From positions 1,240,001 through 1,304,000 of the forward strand of contig NZ_JAPKNA010000001.1 of assembly GCF_026344135.1 (NCBI RefSeq): a DNA stretch of 64,000 nt. The letters are read 5' to 3'. This DNA comes from Alcaligenes parafaecalis. Its GTDB lineage: Bacteria > Pseudomonadota > Gammaproteobacteria > Burkholderiales > Burkholderiaceae_B. Position numbers and translations under genes: made by a program. The notes below the pieces were generated by a model. It did not search any database. It saw only the letters and a list, made by a program, of their open reading frames with translations, and was not told the DNA's origin. Positions 17,282-25,000 of this stretch are shown piece by piece; position 1 is the stretch's first letter, and each line of letters starts with the position of its first letter.

Positions 17282-18177
17282 CATCAAAATACATTAGCGG
17301 TCTTGTGACTGCCGCCCACGGTCGCCACTACTTTGTCGAGCTGCCTGACGGAGAAACGATCAAGTGCTTTCCACGCGGCAAAAAAGCAGGCATCGCCGTT
17401 GGCGATCAGGTCGATGTGCTGATGCAGGCCAAGGGGGAAGGCTCTATTGAATCGGTACAGGAACGGCGCAATCTGCTGTATCGCTCTGACGATTTCCGCA
17501 CCAAACAGTTTGCTGCCAATATCGACCAGCTTCTGATTGTGGTCGCGCCGGAACCAGCCTACTCCGAAGACTTGCTGGGGCGTGCCCTGGTAGCAGCCTG
17601 GAGCGTGGATATTGAACCGGTCATTATCTTGAACAAGGCCGATCTGGGCACCCATCTGGAACGAGCACGCAAGAAGCTGGCCCCTATTGCCGCTCTGGGT
17701 GTACCTATTCTGGAAATGGTCGCACTGGAGCCCGAACAGACCCGTCAAACCCTGGCACCTTGGCTGGCCAACAAACGCACCTTGTTGCTAGGGCAAAGTG
17801 GCATGGGTAAATCTACGCTGCTCAATGCCCTAGTCCCGGATGCAGGTGCACTGACCCAGGAATACTCCATTGCACTCGGAGCCGGTCGGCACACCACCAC
17901 CAGCACCCGCCTGTACCACTTGCCCAATAGCGGCGACCTGATCGACAGCCCCGGCTTTCAAGCCTTTGGCCTGTCGCATATGACACAGGAAGATATTGCC
18001 CACGGCTTCCCCGATTTTCGAAAGGCGGTGGAATCCTGCCGCTTTTATAACTGCACCCACAGGCATGAGCCGGGCTGCGGTGTACTGGCAGCTATCGAAG
18101 CAGGCAGCATTCACCCCGAGCGACACGCGCTATACCAGCGCCTGCTGGCCGAGCACGAAAACAAGCCACGCTATTAA
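17278..18177 (+). CDS. rsgA: Ribosome small subunit-dependent GTPase A
   Basis: RsgA is a circularly permuted GTPase that checks late 30S maturation. The 299-residue protein has an N-terminal OB fold, then the permuted G motifs: NKADLG (G4) near 118, GQSGMGKSTL (G1) near 171, and DSPGF (G3) near 222. A C-terminal zinc site uses CRFYNCTHRHEPGC. Translation is probably coupled to the upstream protease gene. A terminator follows directly. Confidence 0.96.
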   Translation: MTSKYISGLVTAAHGRHYFVELPDGETIKCFPRGKKAGIAVGDQVDVLMQAKGEGSIESVQERRNLLYRSDDFRTKQFAANIDQLLIVVAPEPAYSEDLLGRALVAAWSVDIEPVIILNKADLGTHLERARKKLAPIAALGVPILEMVALEPEQTRQTLAPWLANKRTLLLGQSGMGKSTLLNALVPDAGALTQEYSIALGAGRHTTTSTRLYHLPNSGDLIDSPGFQAFGLSHMTQEDIAHGFPDFRKAVESCRFYNCTHRHEPGCGVLAAIEAGSIHPERHALYQRLLAEHENKPRY

Positions 18178-18184
18178 GAGAATA

Positions 18185-18211
18185 AGGGGCGAAGCAGAAC
18201 GCCCCTTTTTT
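18185..18211 (+). terminator. Intrinsic terminator of rsgA
   Basis: A 7-bp GC-rich stem, AGGGGCG (18185-18191) with CGCCCCT (18200-18206), is followed by a T run. It begins 8 bases after the rsgA stop. Confidence 0.85.
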
Positions 18212-18256
18212 GTGAAGGCTAGGTCCGCTGCCAGAGCGCTCGCCTGACAGGCCTGT

Positions 18257-19006
18257 TTACAGGCCCTTGGCGCGTGTATCTCCACCCGCAGACAACTGCA
18301 CCCAGGCAGCCGACAGGTGGTGGTAGAGATTGCGAATCAAGACCGCTGTGGCACCCCAGATAAAGTAGGGGCCCCAGGGGATAGAAAAGTAGTAGCGGCC
18401 TGCCCCATCGGGCAAATCCGCGTGGTGCAATTGATGGCGCTGCGGGTCCAGCAAGACAGACAGTGGTACCTCGAAAACCTCGGCCACTTCAGAGCTATCG
18501 GGCAGCACCTGAAAACCTTCTTGCAGTTCGCCAATAATGGGGCGCATCGCAAACTGAGTGCTGGTCACAAAAATAGGATGCTGGCCCAGATAACGCACAA
18601 AGCGCGGCTCGATGCCGATTTCTTCCTGCGTTTCGCGCAAGGCAGCCTCTACCGGCCCCAGGTCTGAGGCTTCAATACGACCACCCGGAAAACTGATCTG
18701 CCCGGCATGATTATGCAGGTGCATGGCCCGGCGCGTGAAAATAACAGTTGGCCCTTCCGGGCGCTGCATCACGCCAATACAGACGGCGGAGCGCACATTC
18801 ATGGAACCAGGCAAAAACTCTGGATAAAAGGAGCTGCGAAACAAAGGCTCTACCTGCCACTGTATGGGCTGAGCAAAAGCACTACGCAGAAAATCCAGTT
18901 GCTGGGCCTGAGCAGGCAAATCAGGCAAGGGGTCTAGAGCAACCAAGGGCTGGCTGCGAGGGTCGAATCCAGGAACGATAACGGGCCTGATACGAGGCTT
19001 ATCCAT
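18257..19006 (-). CDS. Nudix hydrolase, CoA pyrophosphatase type
   Basis: A 249-residue Nudix hydrolase of the NudL/CoAse type, predicted to split CoA or its derivatives into phosphopantetheine and 3',5'-ADP. The Nudix box is GGRIEASDLGPVEAALRETQ followed by EEIGI, preceded by the CoAse-specific RRAMHLHNHAGQISFPGG (near 100-117). The long N-terminal extension before the domain is present in Alcaligenaceae-type relatives. Two starts are possible, ATG 19006 and ATG 19030; neither has a good Shine-Dalgarno, and the second abuts the rplS terminator, so I prefer 19006. Confidence 0.88.
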   Translation of the reverse strand: MDKPRIRPVIVPGFDPRSQPLVALDPLPDLPAQAQQLDFLRSAFAQPIQWQVEPLFRSSFYPEFLPGSMNVRSAVCIGVMQRPEGPTVIFTRRAMHLHNHAGQISFPGGRIEASDLGPVEAALRETQEEIGIEPRFVRYLGQHPIFVTSTQFAMRPIIGELQEGFQVLPDSSEVAEVFEVPLSVLLDPQRHQLHHADLPDGAGRYYFSIPWGPYFIWGATAVLIRNLYHHLSAAWVQLSAGGDTRAKGL

Positions 19007-19030
19007 ATGAACTGGTATGTGATCCCACAT

Positions 19031-19060
19031 AAAAACAAAGGCACCCGCCTGGGTGCCTTT
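19031..19060 (-). terminator. Intrinsic terminator of rplS
   Basis: On the minus strand the perfect 10-bp stem AAAGGCACCC (19060-19051) / GGGTGCCTTT (19046-19037) with a 4-base loop is followed by GTTTTT. It lies 22 bases after the rplS stop. Confidence 0.88.
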
Positions 19061-19081
19061 GCATCGCTGTTCGCTTGGGAA

Positions 19082-19456
19082 TTAGTTACCCGAACGACGA
19101 ACGAGTTTTTCTTTGATGCGAGCGGCTTTACCCGAGCGTTCGCGCAGATAGTACAGTTTAGCACGACGCACAGCGCCACGACGCTTGACTTCGATGCTGG
19201 AGATCTGCGGGGAATAAAGCTGGAATGTACGCTCAACAGCTTCGCCAGAAGAAATCTTGCGAACGATGAAAGAAGAGTTCAGACCACGATTGCGACGGCC
19301 GATAACCACGCCTTCGTAAGCCTGGACACGCTTACGCGTACCTTCAACCACGTTTACGTTCACAACAACGGTGTCACCAGGACCGAACTCGGGAGGCAGT
19401 TTGCCACCGGTCAGGCGCTGGATTTCTTCTTGCTCAAGAATAGCGATCAAATCCAC
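19082..19456 (-). CDS. rplS: 50S ribosomal protein L19
   Basis: L19 sits at the 30S-50S interface. The 124-residue protein begins (M)DLIAILEQEEIQRL and contains VNVNVVEGTRKRVQAYEGVV and AVERTFQLYSPQI, all highly conserved. The open frame reaches 19492 with an ATG at 19474, but those N-termini do not match the family. The GTG at 19456 has GGAG six bases upstream and gives the canonical start, so GTG is chosen. In many proteobacteria rplS ends an rpsP-rimM-trmD-rplS operon; here the upstream neighbour is a divergent lipoate ligase gene. Confidence 0.96.
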   Translation of the reverse strand: MDLIAILEQEEIQRLTGGKLPPEFGPGDTVVVNVNVVEGTRKRVQAYEGVVIGRRNRGLNSSFIVRKISSGEAVERTFQLYSPQISSIEVKRRGAVRRAKLYYLRERSGKAARIKEKLVRRSGN

Positions 19457-19537
19457 GATTAACTCCAAAACCATCGTATCAGCCGCACACACAATTAAAA
19501 CAGCGCTGACAGAGGATGAAAAAATGATTAGCCCATG

Positions 19538-19567
19538 ATTCTATCAGCAAAAAGCAGGAATTACCAA
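19538..19567 (-). promoter_or_regulatory. Predicted rplS promoter
   Basis: On the minus strand TTGGTA (19567-19562) and TAGAAT (19543-19538) are 18 bases apart, about 80 bases before the rplS GTG. It supports rplS as an independent transcription unit. Weak evidence, sequence match only. Confidence 0.4.
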
Positions 19568-19732
19568 GCTTTTTGACAGATCAAGGCGTCGTTCAAGGGC
19601 GTTTAACTACGCTAAAATACGACACTTTGGGCATGGTGCCCCAGCATTAAACGCAGTGCGAGTGACATTTTACTCGTGCCGCCCGCCCCCGTTCCTCCCA
19701 TGGGGGCCGACCTTAGCAAAAGGACATAGTCT

Positions 19733-20008
19733 ATGCATGCTGAATACAAAGTTCCTGGCGGCAAGCTGGTCGTGGTCGATCTGGACGTCAAAGACAATCT
19801 GATCGAACAAGCACGATTAAGCGGCGACTTTTTTCTGGAACCCCCCGAAGCGCTAGGCCTGATCAATCAGGCCTTGTTAGGCCTGTCCGTCAATAGCAGT
19901 GCTGAAGAAATTGCTGCTCACGTAAGCCGTGCCCTGCCTGCCGATACCGAAATGTTTGGCCTGGACCCGCAAGCCATTGGCGTGGTCGTGCGGAGGGCAT
20001 TGGCATGA
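19733..20008 (+). CDS. Lipoate-protein ligase, separate C-terminal domain subunit
   Basis: A 91-residue protein resembling the C-terminal accessory domain of lipoate-protein ligase A (the part called LplB or CTD when encoded separately, as in Thermoplasma). It starts MHAEYKVPGGKLVVVDLDV and has the LSGDFFLEPPEAL segment typical of that domain. In two-part ligases this domain is needed to adenylate lipoate. An AGGA lies 9 bases before the ATG. The stop overlaps the next gene (ATGATGA), so the two subunits are probably made in fixed ratio. Confidence 0.82.
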   Translation: MHAEYKVPGGKLVVVDLDVKDNLIEQARLSGDFFLEPPEALGLINQALLGLSVNSSAEEIAAHVSRALPADTEMFGLDPQAIGVVVRRALA

Positions 20009-20775
20009 TGAGCTGGAACGAGTTGCCCTGGGAACTGGTCCATATGGAGCCACAACCGGCTGCCCTGCATATGGCACTGGATGAAATTATCACCCAAGAA
20101 GTCAGCGAAGGCACCCGCGCCCCCACCCTGCGTATCTGGGAATGGCAGGAAGCCGCGGTAGTGATTGGACGTTTCCAGTCCTTGCGTAACGAGATTGAAG
20201 CCGATGCGGCTGCCCATCATGGTATTCGAGTCGTACGCCGCATCAGTGGCGGTGGCGCCATGTTTATTGAGCCAGGCAACACCATTACCTATTCGCTCAG
20301 CGTGCCCAAGCAGTTTGTAGCAGGCATGACGTTTCAGGAGTCCTATGAGTTTCTGGATTCCTGGGTGATTGAAGCCCTGCGTGAAATCGGTATTGATGCG
20401 TGGTATCAGCCCTTGAACGACATTACCAGTGCCGGAGGCAAAATTGGTGGTGCTGCACAAGCACGTCGCGGCAATGCCGTTTTGCACCATGTGACCATGG
20501 CCTACGACATTGATGCCGACAAAATGCTGGAAGTCCTGCGCATCGGCAAGGAAAAGCTGTCGGACAAAGGCACAACCAGTGCCAAGAAACGTGTGGACCC
20601 TATCCGTAGCCAAACCGGCATGAGCCGCGAAGCAGTCATTGACGCCATGCTGGACGTATTCCGCAAGAAAACGGCACTGAAACCCAGCACACTGGATGCC
20701 CCTACATTGGAACGGGCCGAGAAACTGGCACGGGACCGCTTCCTATCGAACGAATGGACACAACTGGTGCCCTGA
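20005..20775 (+). CDS. lplA: Lipoate-protein ligase, catalytic subunit
   Basis: The 256-residue catalytic domain of the biotin/lipoate ligase family, which activates lipoate with ATP and attaches it to lipoyl domains of 2-oxoacid dehydrogenases and GcvH. Conserved pieces are the lipoate/ATP loop VRRISGGGAMF (near 75-85) and the catalytic lysine in SAGGKIGGAAQARR (Lys near 146). It lacks the C-terminal domain of E. coli LplA, which is supplied by the upstream gene. A role as an octanoyl transferase cannot be excluded by sequence alone. Confidence 0.88.
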   Translation: MMSWNELPWELVHMEPQPAALHMALDEIITQEVSEGTRAPTLRIWEWQEAAVVIGRFQSLRNEIEADAAAHHGIRVVRRISGGGAMFIEPGNTITYSLSVPKQFVAGMTFQESYEFLDSWVIEALREIGIDAWYQPLNDITSAGGKIGGAAQARRGNAVLHHVTMAYDIDADKMLEVLRIGKEKLSDKGTTSAKKRVDPIRSQTGMSREAVIDAMLDVFRKKTALKPSTLDAPTLERAEKLARDRFLSNEWTQLVP

Positions 20776-20808
20776 TCGCCCTCTGAAGGGCAGCGTTGCA
20801 GTGCCGGT

Positions 20809-21003
20809 TCAGAACCCGCCCATGCTGCCCAGCCACAACAAGCCAGGAATGCTGGCACCCCACACAGCAACCAAACACACATCCATGACTTTGGCCTTCA
20901 AGGTCAGGGGTTTGGTGAACGGACCCGATGTCGCAGCAGAACGTACTGGCCCACGAAAACGTGGTGTGGCTTGAGGACGGTAATGGCGGCTTGGACTGGT
21001 CAT
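20809..21003 (-). CDS. Small membrane protein under a LexA-type operator (unknown function)
   Basis: A 64-residue ORF that I do not recognise. The first 35 or so residues are basic and proline-rich (SRHYRPQATPRFRGPVR), and the last 26 form one hydrophobic segment, VMDVCLVAVWGASIPGLLWL, ending in GSMGGF. The ATG at 21003 has a GGAG seven bases upstream. A near-consensus LexA box lies 14 bases upstream of the ATG. That arrangement, a tiny single-span protein controlled by LexA, is like known SOS cell-division inhibitors and toxins, but there is no sequence evidence for that activity. It could also be a conserved small protein of another role. Confidence 0.72.
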   Translation of the reverse strand: MTSPSRHYRPQATPRFRGPVRSAATSGPFTKPLTLKAKVMDVCLVAVWGASIPGLLWLGSMGGF

Positions 21004-21016
21004 GGTTAACTCCGTT

Positions 21017-21036
21017 TACTGTTTTCTTATACAGTA
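21017..21036. promoter_or_regulatory. LexA (SOS) box
   Basis: TACTGTTTTCTTATACAGTA has both perfect half-sites of the TACTGT-N8-ACAGTA consensus (core CTGT-N8-ACAG). It overlaps the likely promoter of the small minus-strand gene (candidate TTGCAC-17-TACAGT at about 21063-21035). Bases 21030-21041 are also a perfect palindrome, TACAGTACTGTA. A weaker second core, CTGT-N8-CCAG, lies at 21037-21052. Confidence 0.78.
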
Positions 21037-21060
21037 CTGTACTTAAAACCAGCATCTAGT

Positions 21061-21249
21061 GCAATCAGTACCTGCAGTGATGTTGCGCCCACCCCACTGA
21101 CAGGCTGAAACCCAGTCCTGACGCCATTCACAGCCAACTCCCCACCCAACCGGCCATGCCTTCCCGAATCATTGTCGGGGCTAAACAGTCATATTCACCC
21201 AGTACTTTATACAGTAGTTCTGTACAGCCACGCTCCCCATAACACCCAC
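21061..21249. other. Gap with a partial LexA-like site, no gene seen
   Basis: No convincing coding region lies here. The 10-mer TTATACAGTA (21207-21216) repeats exactly the right side of the LexA box at 21027-21036, and is followed by TTCTGTACAG (21219-21228). Confidence 0.4.
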
Positions 21250-21288
21250 AAAAAAGCCCTCGTGCCACTATGGCAGGAGGGCTTTTTA
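21250..21288 (-). terminator. Intrinsic terminator of the peroxiredoxin gene
   Basis: On the minus strand AAAAAGCCCTCCTGCCA pairs with TGGCACGAGGGCTTTTTT with one mismatch, ending in a T run, 26 bases after the stop codon. Confidence 0.85.
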
Positions 21289-21314
21289 TCTGAACCCGAA
21301 GGCCCAGCTAATGC

Positions 21315-21956
21315 TTACTTGTTAGGCTGAGGCGTCACACGCAGGTAAGGACGGATCTCGGTAAAGCCTTTGGGGAATTTCTGCTTCAGAACTTCAGGAT
21401 CTTTCAGGCTAGGAACGATGATCACGTCGTCGCCGTCTTCCCAGTTCACTGGCGTAGCCACGCTGTGGCTGTCAGTCAGTTGCAGGGAATCGATCACGCG
21501 CAGAATTTCGTTGAAGTTACGGCCCGTGCTGGCTGGGTACGTAATGATCAGACGCACTTTCTTGGCAGGGTCGATGATGAACACCGAACGCACAGTCACG
21601 GTGGTGCTGGCGTTGGGGTGGATCATATCGTACAGATCCGACACCTTGCGGTCAGCGTCAGCCAGGATAGGGAAGTTAACAGTGGTCTTTTGGGTTTCGT
21701 TGATGTCATCAATCCACTTGCCGTGGGAATCAACATCGTCAACCGAAACGGCAATGACTTTTACGCCGCGCTTGGCGAACTCGTCCGCCAGTTTGGCGGT
21801 GTAGCCCAGTTCGGTGGTGCACACAGGCGTGAAATCGGCTGGGTGGGAGAACAAGACGCCCCAGCTATTACCCAAGAACTCGTGAAACTTGATGGTGCCA
21901 GCGGAGGATTTTTGTTCAAAATCAGGGGCCAGGTCACCCAGACGAAGTGTAGCCAT
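21315..21956 (-). CDS. 1-Cys peroxiredoxin (Prx6-like)
   Basis: A 213-residue thiol peroxidase that reduces H2O2 or organic peroxides. The peroxidatic cysteine is residue 46 in SHPADFTPVCTTELGY, and it is the only cysteine, so this is a 1-Cys enzyme needing an external reductant. The long C-terminal arm (VPSLKDPEVLKQKFPKGF) is typical of the Prx6 group. A GAGGAA lies before the ATG. It is a single-gene unit with its own terminator. Its closeness to the LexA-controlled small gene is probably coincidental. Confidence 0.93.
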   Translation of the reverse strand: MATLRLGDLAPDFEQKSSAGTIKFHEFLGNSWGVLFSHPADFTPVCTTELGYTAKLADEFAKRGVKVIAVSVDDVDSHGKWIDDINETQKTTVNFPILADADRKVSDLYDMIHPNASTTVTVRSVFIIDPAKKVRLIITYPASTGRNFNEILRVIDSLQLTDSHSVATPVNWEDGDDVIIVPSLKDPEVLKQKFPKGFTEIRPYLRVTPQPNK

Positions 21957-22083
21957 TACGTTCCTCTTTTCTAAATGCAGCAGCGATTAGGAGATCACTG
22001 ACTTAAATAATCAGGACTAGTCAGATGATTTTGTCAGTATAAAGAGTGCGTTTCAAATAATTAAAAGCTATATTAATATACCC

Positions 22084-22123
22084 AAAAAAGGCCCGGCAGC
22101 CAAAGAGGCGGCGCGGGCCTTTA
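22084..22123 (-). terminator. Intrinsic terminator of the acyl-CoA dehydrogenase gene
   Basis: On the minus strand AAAGGCCCG-CGCC-GCC pairs imperfectly with GGC-TGCCGGGCCTTT and is followed by T residues, about 20 bases after the dehydrogenase stop. Confidence 0.8.
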
Positions 22124-22142
22124 TGCCTTGCGGCTTGTCGAC

Positions 22143-23960
22143 TTACAGCAGTTCAGTCGACAGGTAAGGAGTCAGCTCCACACCATCCGCCACAGACTGA
22201 GCCAAGGCACCGGCACGTGGCAGCAAGTGGCTGGCAAAGAACACGCTGGTCGACAGCTTGCGGCGCAGGAATGGATCCTGATTGCCTTCGCTCAATGCTT
22301 TTTCTGCAGCCAAAGCAGCACGAGCCATTTGCCAACCCGTCAGCACGTAACCGGACAGCATCAGGAATGGCACGCTGCCCAGGAATACCGCGGACAGGTC
22401 TTTCTGAGCGTTCATCAAGGTGAACATGGCCGCACGTTCCACGCTCTTCACACCTGCTTCCAGGCGATCAGCGATCAAGCTCAATGCAGCTTTGTGCTCA
22501 CCGCCTTGAGCAGCGCGTTCACGCAGCTTGGCAACGGTTGCACCCAGCTCTGGAGCCAGACCCTGGATCACAGCACCTGCATCACGCAGCACCTTGCGAC
22601 CGATAAAGTCGTTGGCCTGAATCGCTGTGGTGCCTTCGTAGATAGGCAGAATGCGAGAGTCACGGTAGTGCTGAGCGGCGCCCGTTTCTTCGATAAAGCC
22701 CATACCACCATGCACCTGCACGCCCAGGGAAGTCACTTCCAGGGACATTTCAGTGCTGAAACCCTTGACCACAGGCACCAGGAACTCATACAGAGCCTGA
22801 TAACGCTTGCGAGCATTTTCGTCTGCGCTGTGACGTGCCTTGTCATTTACACCGGCGGCAAAGTAAGCCAGCGCACGGGAGCCTTCAGTCAGGGCACGCA
22901 TTTGAACCAGCATGCGCTGCACATCAGGGTGATGGGCGATGGAAACGGCTTTACCGCCCGTCAGGGGAGCACCCTGCACACGGTCGTTCGCGTATTCAAC
23001 CGCTTGTTGCAAAGCACGTTCAGCCACAGCAATACCCTGCACGCCCACAGCGTAACGGGCTGCGTTCATCATGATGAACATGTACTTCAGGCCTTCGTTT
23101 TCCTTGCCGACCAGGTAACCAACAGCGCCCTCGCCTACATCGCCCTTGCCCGAGCCGTACAGCAGCACAGCAGTTGGGCTGCCGTGAATGCCCAGCTTGT
23201 GCTCCAGCGACGCACACCAGACATCGTTACGCTCACCCAGAGAGCCATCGTCCTTGACCATGAACTTGGGCACGATGAACAGCGAGATACCCTTCACACC
23301 GGCAGGCGCATCAGGCGTGCGGGCCAGCACCAGATGAACGATGTTCTCGGCCATATCGTGCTCACCGTAGGTGATGAAAATCTTTTGACCGCTGATACGG
23401 TAGCTGCCGTCATCCTGAGGAACGGCACGGCTGGCAACCTGGGCCAGATCCGAACCGGCCTGAGGCTCGGTCAGGTTCATGGTGCCGGTCCAGCGACCTT
23501 CCATCAAAGGCGGCAGGAAACGTTCTTTCTGCTCGTCCGAGCCGACCATGGACACGGCTTCGATCACGCCGTCGGTCAGCAAAGGACACAGGGAAAAAGC
23601 CAGGTTGGCGGCATTGATGTTCTCACATGCCACAGCACCAATCAGCTTGGGCAGGCCTTGGCCACCCAGCTCGGCTTCGTGTTGCAAGCCTTGCCAACCG
23701 GCTTTTGCAAATTCTTCAAAGGCTTTTTTAAAGCCGGGTGTGGTGGTGACCACACCGTCATTCCACTTGGCGCCATTCTGATCACCGGCGCGGTTCAAAG
23801 GTGCTACTTCCTGCTCAACGAAGCGGGCGTTCTCATCAATAATGGCATCGATCAACTCGGCCGAGAAATCCTCAAAGCCAGGCAATTCCAGCACACCAGG
23901 TAGATCAGCCAGCTCTGTAAGTGCAAAGCGGATGTCTTGGGTGGGTACACGATACGTCAT
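22143..23960 (-). CDS. Acyl-CoA dehydrogenase (600-residue type)
   Basis: A 605-residue FAD acyl-CoA dehydrogenase of the long class with an extra C-terminal domain, like DmdC and related bacterial enzymes. Domain order is a short N-cap, N-terminal helical domain, middle beta domain (MNLTEPQAGSDLAQVASRAV), C-terminal helical domain with GGMGFIEETGAAQHYRDSRI and the catalytic glutamate in ILPIYEGTTAIQA, then the extra helical region. ATG 23960 is chosen because AGGAG precedes it; the frame opens two codons earlier with GTG. It is next to etfBA, its electron acceptor. The chain-length preference is unknown. Confidence 0.9.
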   Translation of the reverse strand: MTYRVPTQDIRFALTELADLPGVLELPGFEDFSAELIDAIIDENARFVEQEVAPLNRAGDQNGAKWNDGVVTTTPGFKKAFEEFAKAGWQGLQHEAELGGQGLPKLIGAVACENINAANLAFSLCPLLTDGVIEAVSMVGSDEQKERFLPPLMEGRWTGTMNLTEPQAGSDLAQVASRAVPQDDGSYRISGQKIFITYGEHDMAENIVHLVLARTPDAPAGVKGISLFIVPKFMVKDDGSLGERNDVWCASLEHKLGIHGSPTAVLLYGSGKGDVGEGAVGYLVGKENEGLKYMFIMMNAARYAVGVQGIAVAERALQQAVEYANDRVQGAPLTGGKAVSIAHHPDVQRMLVQMRALTEGSRALAYFAAGVNDKARHSADENARKRYQALYEFLVPVVKGFSTEMSLEVTSLGVQVHGGMGFIEETGAAQHYRDSRILPIYEGTTAIQANDFIGRKVLRDAGAVIQGLAPELGATVAKLRERAAQGGEHKAALSLIADRLEAGVKSVERAAMFTLMNAQKDLSAVFLGSVPFLMLSGYVLTGWQMARAALAAEKALSEGNQDPFLRRKLSTSVFFASHLLPRAGALAQSVADGVELTPYLSTELL

Positions 23961-24028
23961 GAACACTCCTACACAGAAACAAAAAGGACCGAAGCCACAA
24001 TCAGGCCCCCCAGGATATATACGTACTG

Positions 24029-24060
24029 AAAAAAAGCCTGCTGGAGAAACCCCAGCAGGC
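24029..24060 (-). terminator. Intrinsic terminator of etfBA
   Basis: On the minus strand the perfect 9-bp stem GCCTGCTGG / CCAGCAGGC with a 7-base loop is followed by seven T. It lies 10 bases after the etfA stop, so most etf transcripts probably end before the acyl-CoA dehydrogenase gene. Confidence 0.9.
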
Positions 24061-24070
24061 CGATTGGCGC

Positions 24071-25000
24071 TTAGAGCGCTTTTTCTAACTCAGGCACGGC
24101 TTCAAACAGATCCGCAACCAGACCGTAGTCGGCCACGCCAAAAATAGGCGCTTCTGGATCTTTATTGATAGCAACAATCACTTTGGAATCTTTCATGCCA
24201 GCCAAGTGCTGAATGGCACCGGAGATACCGACGGCTACGTACAACTGAGGAGCCACGATCTTGCCTGTCTGCCCCACCTGCCAGTCGTTCGGCGCATAGC
24301 CAGCGTCAACAGCCGCACGCGAAGCGCCCAGTGCCGCACCCAGCTTGTCTGCCAGACCGTCCAGCAACTTGAAGTTTTCGGCACTGCCCATACCGCGGCC
24401 ACCGGAAACCACGACACCTGCACCGGCCAGTTCTGGACGGTCGCTCTTGGCCACTTCACGGCTGACAAAAGTCGAACGGCCCGAATCAGCCACAGCGCTC
24501 AGTTCTTCAACCGCAGCACTACCACCTTCAGCGGCCACAGCGTCAAACGCGGTAGTACGCACGGTGATCACTTTAACGGCATCGCTGGACTGAACCGTTG
24601 CCACCGCGTTACCGGCATAAATAGGACGGGTGAAGGTGTCAGCCGACTCAACGGACAAAATGTCCGACAGTTGGGCAACATCCAGCTTGGCCGCAACGCG
24701 AGGAGCAATGTTCTTGCCCGAAGCGGTAGCGGGGAACAGGATGTGGCTGTAGCCGGATGCAATGGCCAGCACTTGAGCGGCCACGTTTTCAGCCAGACCC
24801 TCAGCCAGTGCTGGGCCATCAGCCAACAGTACTTTGCTGACACCCTGGGCTTTGGCAGCCGCCTGGGCCACGCCAGCAGCCTGGTTACCTGCGACCAGAA
24901 CATGCACATCACCGCCGATTTTCTGAGCGGCAGCCAGAGCGTTGAGCGTTGCAGCCTTGAGCTGCTGATTATCGTGCTCGGCAATAACAAGGATAGCCAT
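24071..25000 (-). CDS. etfA: Electron transfer flavoprotein alpha subunit
   Basis: EtfA carries the FAD of the ETF heterodimer that takes electrons from acyl-CoA dehydrogenases to ETF-ubiquinone oxidoreductase. The 309-residue protein has the C-terminal FAD-binding signature VVVSGGRGMGSAENF (near 196-210), QVGQTGKIVAPQLYVAVGIS and HLAGMKDSKVIVAINKDPEA. Its ATG directly follows the etfB stop (TAA-ATG), so translation is coupled. Confidence 0.96.
   Translation of the reverse strand: MAILVIAEHDNQQLKAATLNALAAAQKIGGDVHVLVAGNQAAGVAQAAAKAQGVSKVLLADGPALAEGLAENVAAQVLAIASGYSHILFPATASGKNIAPRVAAKLDVAQLSDILSVESADTFTRPIYAGNAVATVQSSDAVKVITVRTTAFDAVAAEGGSAAVEELSAVADSGRSTFVSREVAKSDRPELAGAGVVVSGGRGMGSAENFKLLDGLADKLGAALGASRAAVDAGYAPNDWQVGQTGKIVAPQLYVAVGISGAIQHLAGMKDSKVIVAINKDPEAPIFGVADYGLVADLFEAVPELEKAL

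Noticed and set aside
20696..20974. Plus-strand open frame opposite the SOS-controlled small gene
   Set aside because: It overlaps the end of lplA, has no ribosome site, while the minus-strand ORF has GGAG and a LexA box.
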